Below, one piece after another: positions 3,453-7,320 of a DNA stretch of 7,320 nucleotides. Position 1 is the stretch's first letter. Each line of letters opens with the position of its first letter. The notes under the pieces are model-generated. The model had not been told where the DNA came from. It was given only the letters and a program-made list of their open reading frames with translations, and ran no database searches. Where the stretch lies: assembly GCA_030615805.1 (NCBI GenBank), contig JAUWYN010000034.1, forward strand, positions 1-7,320. Direction: 5' to 3'. A program made the position numbers and the translations under genes. Source of the DNA: Hadesarchaea archaeon (lineage in GTDB: Archaea > Hadarchaeota > Hadarchaeia > Hadarchaeales > Hadarchaeaceae).

Positions 3453-5956
3453 GAAGATTTTCGTTTCTTCGCTCGAACCCGTCGATAGAGGATTACGCTG
3501 CCGGAGAGGACGCCCCCTGCAAGTGCTATAATCGCAGGTATGATAAGCCATGTCTTCTTTACCCTTTCTAATTTGAGAGTATACGTGTTGTCTGACCCTT
3601 CGTAGACATGGATTGTGAAATTCGTCGTTAGGTCCTTTGTGCTGACGGTAATGTTGTAGTCGCCCGCGAAACCTCTGAACTCTAGTTGACCGTTCGAGTC
3701 TGTTTTCATATGTAGGCGAGTTGTCCAATTCTCCGTGAGAAGTCTTCTCAGCGCGTAACATGATTCTCTGGGCTGATCGCTTACATCGAAAAGTCCCAAT
3801 TTAGTCCCAAAGTAGTCGGCATCCCTAGAGAAAAAGTAGGTTATCTGTCTCATAGGTTGCTTACTGAACGCGATCGTATAGAATTTCTCTATCCATTCTA
3901 TCTTGAGCTCTTCATCCCAACTTCTTCTATGCCAATACCCTAAGTTAGACGTGAAGTCTCCGGGTGCATTGAATGCGGTGATATGAACGGGTATGGATAA
4001 TGTACCATACCAGTCGAGTATTCGTGAGATCGATGCTAAATCTCTGAAAGGAAATGGGAATTGGCCGCCAAAGACTGATCCCCACTCCGGTGGTAATTCG
4101 GCTACCGAGCCGTAAGTCATCCACAAGGCTACTCCGTCGTGATCAATTCCGTACTCGTCGAGATTCGAGATGTAGGTGTACGGATCCGCTCCTTGGTCCG
4201 AGCAAAAACCACATGGCCAATCGAAAAATAGGAGGACTTTGGCCGTGGGGTCGGCGCTCTTAATAGCTGCTACTCCAGTCTTGATAAAGTCGATATTCTG
4301 ATCCAGTGTAAATCCCAGATAATGGAGTTCCCTATGAGGGTTGTGAACTATTGTCCAATAGTCTATGTAGAGTGCAACTGCGCTGACTGACGTGTAGACA
4401 TGTTCATAGATCTTGGTTCTTAACTCCTCAAAGGTAAGGCTCAAAAGCCCAACATCCCATGAGTTAGGACCAGGCTCAAGGAGAATGAGCCCCTCGCCCC
4501 CAAATCGAACGCCCATCTTTGTCAGACGCTCAAGTTCAGATGTTGGAGGCAAAGTCCCCATATTGTATTGGCCGAGGTGAGGTTCGGTAAGAATCCAGAA
4601 GAACCCCCACAATCCATAATTTATCCCTGTGTTGAGACGTATGTGTTCTTCAAGTGAATCTGTTCCTTCACTTATCCATTCTGTATCTATTCTGTATCTA
4701 CATTCTGTATCTACTCCAAACAAAAAGTCATGGGTGATCTGAGAAATCGTGACGTCCCCGTCCTGCACAGGTTTGCCATTTTCATCGACGATACGTAGAG
4801 TGACGTTTCCCTTCCTGTATTTTTCTATGTCTTGTAGAGCTCTTTCAAGTTCCAAGTTTTCCGCAGTCCATAATGTCTGGTTGAGACTTGAATCTGCAAA
4901 AAGCGCTTTCTGAACATTATCAGCCATCGAATCGGCTTGCTGCAATAGCTCTTCTGCAGACTGTATGTTCGGAAGCACATCCTCCGAAAAGGCGTAGCCT
5001 TCATCTAGAAATCTTTCGTAGCTCTCTCTTAGAACTCTGCACTCTGTTTTAGCTATTTCATAGTTCAGGTGTATGGTTATTGTCTCGCCCTGTCTCCTAA
5101 GTGTAAAGCCGTTACCATCGTTGTCAGCTCTCAGTATCACCCTTCCGAAACCCGGCACGGTCCAAGGAAGATTGAGGACATGCGGCGTATTGAGGCTTAG
5201 CACGAACATTCCGCGGTCATGGGCGAATACGCCTCCGGTCACCCTCCAATAGAGATCTGTCGTGTAGGCCGGATATGTTGGGTATTCGAGCGAGGTATCT
5301 GTGGAAAACTGCTCGATTAGGATGCCGCTTGAACTATATGCTGTGAGTTTCACTGTACCTGCAGGTTTCACAGCGAAATCCTGCACGATGACATCCTTGT
5401 TTTCTGTATCAATAAGAGTGTCAATTGTCGGCAGCCATTCATTGCTACCCCACGCTACCAGTATTTGACAACCTTCATAGATAGGTAGACCCCTTGTACT
5501 CGGTATAGGATAGTCAAGGCGTTCCGGTCTCTCAAAAGAAAGAGCATAGTATCCTCCGGCATCTGTAATCGCATGTCCATATTTCATCCCCGTCGGACCA
5601 ATGCTATGGGCAATGACAAATACTCCTGTAACTGGACTACCTTCAATGTCATACACGTAGCCGTGGACCCTGACAAAGTCGGCCAATGCAACGTCAGCCT
5701 GGATAGGGTCAATATAATATCTGGAATAATCTGCCGCGCCCACATCAGTCCCATCAAAAGTATCAAGGGTCCAAACTGTGGACGGGGGCCCTTCTTCTTC
5801 GATCGGCCCCCTGATCGCAGAGTAAATTCCTGGCGGTTTATCTGGTCCTTTTAACATTAAGTAGGCGCCGACCCCCGCGATGACAAGGACGACGACTATC
5901 ACTGCCGCCATTATGGTCTTGCTCACCCCTTTTTCTTTCACCGACTTGCGCCCCAA
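3422..5956 (-). CDS. Double-anchored surface protein with degenerate GH10-like domain
   Basis: This 844-aa protein has an N-terminal membrane anchor (about 14-36), a large outside region, and a C-terminal membrane helix (about 803-824) followed by RRVRAKKRK. Outside, a carboxypeptidase-regulatory-like beta domain (about 96-142, HGYVYDIEGSPVTG) leads to beta-rich and helical parts. Next comes GNVTLRIVDENGKPVQDG (383-400) and then a GH10-like barrel (about 402-742). Barrel landmarks are ITHDFLFGVDTE at the start, WTIVHNP (534-540) where xylanases have W-D-V-V-N-E-P, ITAFNAP (659-665) where they have I-T-E-L-D, and GLFDVSDQPRESCYALRRLL at the end. Both catalytic glutamates are therefore replaced (Asn539, Ala661), so glycosidase activity is unlikely and glycan binding or a structural role is more likely. 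An Ig-like domain (about 745-797) follows. Five N-glycosylation sequons are visible (N359, N384, N743, N768, N779). The frame starts at TTG; GTG at 5939-5941 is an alternative. G+C is about 40-45% in sampled lines, below its neighbours. Confidence 0.75.
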   Translation of the reverse strand: MGRKSVKEKGVSKTIMAAVIVVVLVIAGVGAYLMLKGPDKPPGIYSAIRGPIEEEGPPSTVWTLDTFDGTDVGAADYSRYYIDPIQADVALADFVRVHGYVYDIEGSPVTGVFVIAHSIGPTGMKYGHAITDAGGYYALSFERPERLDYPIPSTRGLPIYEGCQILVAWGSNEWLPTIDTLIDTENKDVIVQDFAVKPAGTVKLTAYSSSGILIEQFSTDTSLEYPTYPAYTTDLYWRVTGGVFAHDRGMFVLSLNTPHVLNLPWTVPGFGRVILRADNDGNGFTLRRQGETITIHLNYEIAKTECRVLRESYERFLDEGYAFSEDVLPNIQSAEELLQQADSMADNVQKALFADSSLNQTLWTAENLELERALQDIEKYRKGNVTLRIVDENGKPVQDGDVTISQITHDFLFGVDTECRYRIDTEWISEGTDSLEEHIRLNTGINYGLWGFFWILTEPHLGQYNMGTLPPTSELERLTKMGVRFGGEGLILLEPGPNSWDVGLLSLTFEELRTKIYEHVYTSVSAVALYIDYWTIVHNPHRELHYLGFTLDQNIDFIKTGVAAIKSADPTAKVLLFFDWPCGFCSDQGADPYTYISNLDEYGIDHDGVALWMTYGSVAELPPEWGSVFGGQFPFPFRDLASISRILDWYGTLSIPVHITAFNAPGDFTSNLGYWHRRSWDEELKIEWIEKFYTIAFSKQPMRQITYFFSRDADYFGTKLGLFDVSDQPRESCYALRRLLTENWTTRLHMKTDSNGQLEFRGFAGDYNITVSTKDLTTNFTIHVYEGSDNTYTLKLERVKKTWLIIPAIIALAGGVLSGSVILYRRVRAKKRKSSQRPLSSVQA
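4678..4713. repeat. Three short tandem copies inside the GH10-like gene
   Basis: ATTCTGTATCTA occurs starting at 4678, 4689 and 4702, that is, with periods of 11 and 13. The two steps sum to 24, so the reading frame is kept. The outer copies encode DTE and the middle one is read in another frame (RYR). It lies in the segment just after the barrel's first strand (residues about 416-427) and looks like slippage that survived because the total was divisible by three. Confidence 0.75.
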
Positions 5957-5970
5957 TCTAAATCTGCCAC

Positions 5971-5983
5971 GTATTAATAAAAA
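5971..5983 (-). promoter_or_regulatory. TATA-rich promoter of the GH10-like surface gene
   Basis: TTTTTATTAATAC on the minus strand is the best promoter element before this gene. Its centre, near 5977, is only about 20 nt before the TTG at 5954-5956, predicting an RNA start near 5951, inside the TTG-started frame. This favours the GTG at 5939-5941 (protein starting at KEKGVSKTIM after the initiator) as the true start, or a leaderless transcript. Confidence 0.5.
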
Positions 5984-6044
5984 ACTAACAGGAGCCGGGG
6001 GTTACCTATCCTGACGCGCTGGAGCCCTTGCTAGAATACCTTTC

Positions 6045-6052
6045 AAAAAAAA
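6045..6052 (-). terminator. T-run terminator after the tRNA gene
   Basis: Eight T's on the minus strand begin about 26 nt past the tRNA 3' end. They are flanked by ACCTT and AAGGT, which can pair into a small stem. T-runs are the standard archaeal termination signal, so this likely ends tRNA transcription before the surface-protein promoter at 5971-5983. Confidence 0.55.
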
Positions 6053-6077
6053 GGTGGGGTAAATTAACGACATCAAG

Positions 6078-6166
6078 TGCGGCCGGCGGGATTCGAACCC
6101 GCGCAGCAGGCTTTTCCCGAGCTCGCATGGGAAGCCTGAGTCCTAACCAGGCTGGACCACGGCCGC
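6078..6166 (-). tRNA. tRNA-Gly (anticodon CCC) with 15-nt intron
   Basis: The full cloverleaf can be drawn. The acceptor GCGGCCG (6160-6166) pairs perfectly with CGGCCGC (6079-6085), and the discriminator is A (6078). The D-stem GTCC/GGAC has a ten-base loop with GG. The anticodon stem CAGGC/GCCTG, a 4-nt variable region and T-stem GCGGG/CCCGC with loop TTCGAAT complete it. The anticodon region is 22 nt instead of 7; removing 15 nt (6113-6127) at the usual site after position 37 leaves loop TTCCCAA, anticodon CCC. Glycine fits C35-C36, the GCG acceptor start and discriminator A. CCA is not encoded and must be added by the nucleotidyltransferase. The intron has acceptable three-base bulges (CAT and AAA) around a four-pair central helix with one wobble, but almost no inner helix, so the exact splice points are less sure than the gene itself. 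Confidence 0.85.
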
Positions 6167-6186
6167 ACAATCATAGTTTGGCACAA

Positions 6187-6196
6187 AATCTTAAAG
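6187..6196 (-). promoter_or_regulatory. TATA box of the tRNA gene
   Basis: CTTTAAGATT on the minus strand is centred about 25 nt before the first base of the tRNA (6166). This is the expected archaeal distance for transcription starting at the mature 5' end. It lies only a few bases past the stop codon of the CBS gene (6203-6205). Confidence 0.6.
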
Positions 6197-6202
6197 CATT
6201 AC

Positions 6203-6997
6203 TCAGAGTCGCTCTCGCGCTACTTCGGTGAGCTCGGTCTTCGTCAGCAGCCCCACCAGCTCTCCCTCTAGGTTCAGCACGGGGAGGCTGGAGAATCGCC
6301 GCTCGAGCATCAGGCGGGCAACTTTCGAGAGTTTTTCGTCCGTTCGCGTCGTCGTGGCTGGCTGGGTCATGATATCTTCGACGAGCAGGTTTCGGATGCG
6401 CTTGCTCTTGTATCGATCGGGAACGACCTTCTGAAAGGCGGCCAGCTTCATCGCCACGTCTCGCACAGTCACGATACCGACGAGTTCGCCCCCTTCAACC
6501 ACGGGAAGCCCGATCAGATTCTCGTCGAGCAGCAGTCTTCGCGCATGGATGACCCGATCGCCGGGCGTGATGGTCCTCGGGCTAGCCTGCATCACCTGCC
6601 CCACGTAGACCTCCTCATATCCAGAGCACACCTTCGCGAAGTCGAGCTTGGTCACGATCCCCACAATGTGTTCGCCTTCGACCACCGGTAGCCCGCTCAC
6701 GTCGTGGTCGAGCATGATTTCAGCGGCCCGCTTCGCCATGAGGTCGGGGGCCACGGTGATCGGGTTCGTGCTCATCACGTTCGAGACGTGCATCCGCCCA
6801 GGGGGTAGGCGGTAGGCAGTGCTCGACCCAAGTTCGCGTGCTATATCCTTCTCGGTGACCACACCCACGATTTTGCCCTCCTGACGTGCCACGAGGCGAG
6901 AAATCTCGTTCCGTCGCATGAGGTCAATCGCGTTCGCTAGGGGCTGGTCTTTGTCCAGCGTCACGACGGGCGAGCTCATGATCTGGTTCACACGCAT
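6203..6997 (-). CDS. Four-CBS-domain protein (two Bateman modules)
   Basis: The 264-aa protein is built almost entirely of four CBS motifs at about residues 3-56, 71-124, 132-185 and 206-260. Each runs from a V-x-x-x-M-x-x-x-P segment (QIMSSP, NVMSTNP, QVMQASP, DIMTQP) to a G-(I/V/L)-(V/L)-T-x-x-(D/E) end (GVVTEKD, GIVTKLD, GIVTVRD, GLLTKTE). Two pairs of CBS domains make two Bateman modules, which usually bind adenosine nucleotides or S-adenosylmethionine and regulate a partner. No catalytic or DNA-binding domain is attached, so the partner is unknown. The ATG directly follows the stop of the upstream CBS gene, and AGGTG lies 5 nt before it, within the end of that gene; translation is probably coupled. 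The TATA box of the tRNA gene follows the stop codon closely. Confidence 0.9.
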   Translation of the reverse strand: MRVNQIMSSPVVTLDKDQPLANAIDLMRRNEISRLVARQEGKIVGVVTEKDIARELGSSTAYRLPPGRMHVSNVMSTNPITVAPDLMAKRAAEIMLDHDVSGLPVVEGEHIVGIVTKLDFAKVCSGYEEVYVGQVMQASPRTITPGDRVIHARRLLLDENLIGLPVVEGGELVGIVTVRDVAMKLAAFQKVVPDRYKSKRIRNLLVEDIMTQPATTTRTDEKLSKVARLMLERRFSSLPVLNLEGELVGLLTKTELTEVARERL

Positions 6998-7320
6998 TCA
7001 GACACCTAACTTGGCGATACCCTTCGTGAGATCGGTCTTCGTCAGGATACCGACCAACTTTTCATCCTCAACCACGGGAAGCCCGCTTATCCCGTGCTCG
7101 AGCATCAGGCTAGCCGCGCGTGCAGCGTCCTCCTCGCTCCCGATGGTCAGCAGCCCGGGACTCATTACGTCCTCGGCGGTCAGCAGGGCGACGTACTTCA
7201 CGTAGCGATAGCGGGGTCGGTCGGCTCGTTCAGCTTTTCGGGTGTATCGAACCCTTCGCCGCCCGATCCCCTCTGCTGGCTTCTCCAGTTGAGCCAAGGC
7301 GACATCGCTCTCGGTCACGA
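6998..7320 (-). CDS. CBS-domain protein, 5' end beyond the window
   Basis: The visible part begins TESDVALAQLEKPAEG, which is the end of a CBS motif, so the frame clearly continues past the right edge. A GTG at 7316-7318 is internal rather than a start. A basic linker (about visible residues 19-43, rich in Arg and Tyr) leads to a complete CBS motif at 49-102 (TAEDVMSPGLLTI to GILTKTDLTKG). The protein therefore has at least two CBS motifs, one Bateman module. Its TGA stop (6998-7000) abuts the ATG of the next CBS gene in the same reading frame, so the pair looks like one long multi-CBS protein separated by a single stop codon. Ligand and partner are unknown. Confidence 0.85.
   Translation of the reverse strand, partial: VTESDVALAQLEKPAEGIGRRRVRYTRKAERADRPRYRYVKYVALLTAEDVMSPGLLTIGSEEDAARAASLMLEHGISGLPVVEDEKLVGILTKTDLTKGIAKLGV

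Noticed and set aside
3327..3761. A 144-aa minus-strand frame
   Set aside because: It lies almost wholly inside the GH10-like surface gene in another frame, has no domain, and overlaps the zinc-ribbon gene; a shadow frame.
6918..7205. Plus-strand frame of 95 aa across the CBS genes
   Set aside because: It is antisense to two clear CBS-domain genes and shows no recognisable features.
1..7320. CRISPR array, insertion sequence with terminal inverted repeats, integrase, rRNA or replication origin
   Set aside because: No regularly spaced repeats, no transposase or integrase domain beyond the small zinc ribbon, and no rRNA-like or origin-like sequence was seen on reading both strands.

Overview
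This window is archaeal. The signs are a NucS/EndoMS-type mismatch endonuclease with a PCNA-binding tail, a tRNA gene with a short intron in the anticodon loop and no encoded CCA, TATA boxes about 25 nt upstream of RNA starts, TTG and GTG start codons beside GAGGT/AGGTG ribosome binding sites, and tandem CBS-domain proteins. I cannot fix the lineage. The GH10-like surface protein and gene style would suit an uncultivated Thermoproteota/Bathyarchaeia-type or Hadarchaea-type genome, but that is a guess.

Layout. (1) 1-346: the start of a gene running off the left edge on the minus strand, then about 330 nt without a clear gene. This stretch holds a duplicated promoter/leader, a fragment shaped like a tRNA 3' end and a 20-bp tandem repeat. 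(2) 347-1486, minus strand: nucS, preceded by a 101-aa conserved-looking protein of unknown function. (3) 1626-2888, plus strand: a two-gene operon of a DUF350-type membrane protein and a secreted, membrane-anchored transglutaminase-like protein. (4) 2889-6077: a visibly AT-richer block holding a 46-aa zinc-ribbon gene on the plus strand and, overlapping its 3' end on the minus strand, an 844-aa double-anchored surface protein. That protein has a GH10-like domain that appears to have lost both catalytic glutamates. (5) 6078-6166: an intron-containing tRNA, best read as Gly(CCC), on the minus strand. (6) 6203-7320, minus strand: two CBS-domain genes, the first cut by the window end.

The most interesting structure is that the AT-rich block (4) begins exactly at the 3' end of the tRNA gene. 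At its other end (2896-2929) it finishes with a degenerate, same-orientation copy of that tRNA 3' end, including a CCA and six bases of shared flank. This is the geometry of an element integrated at a tRNA gene, although no integrase is visible. A second fragment of the same shape at 225-255 raises the possibility of a tandem second block covering nucS to the transglutaminase gene. Within the block, the GH10-like protein looks like a surface pseudoenzyme, possibly a glycan-binding or structural protein. The remaining genes (DNA repair, CBS regulators, membrane/peptidase-fold pair) look like ordinary chromosomal genes with no shared pathway.
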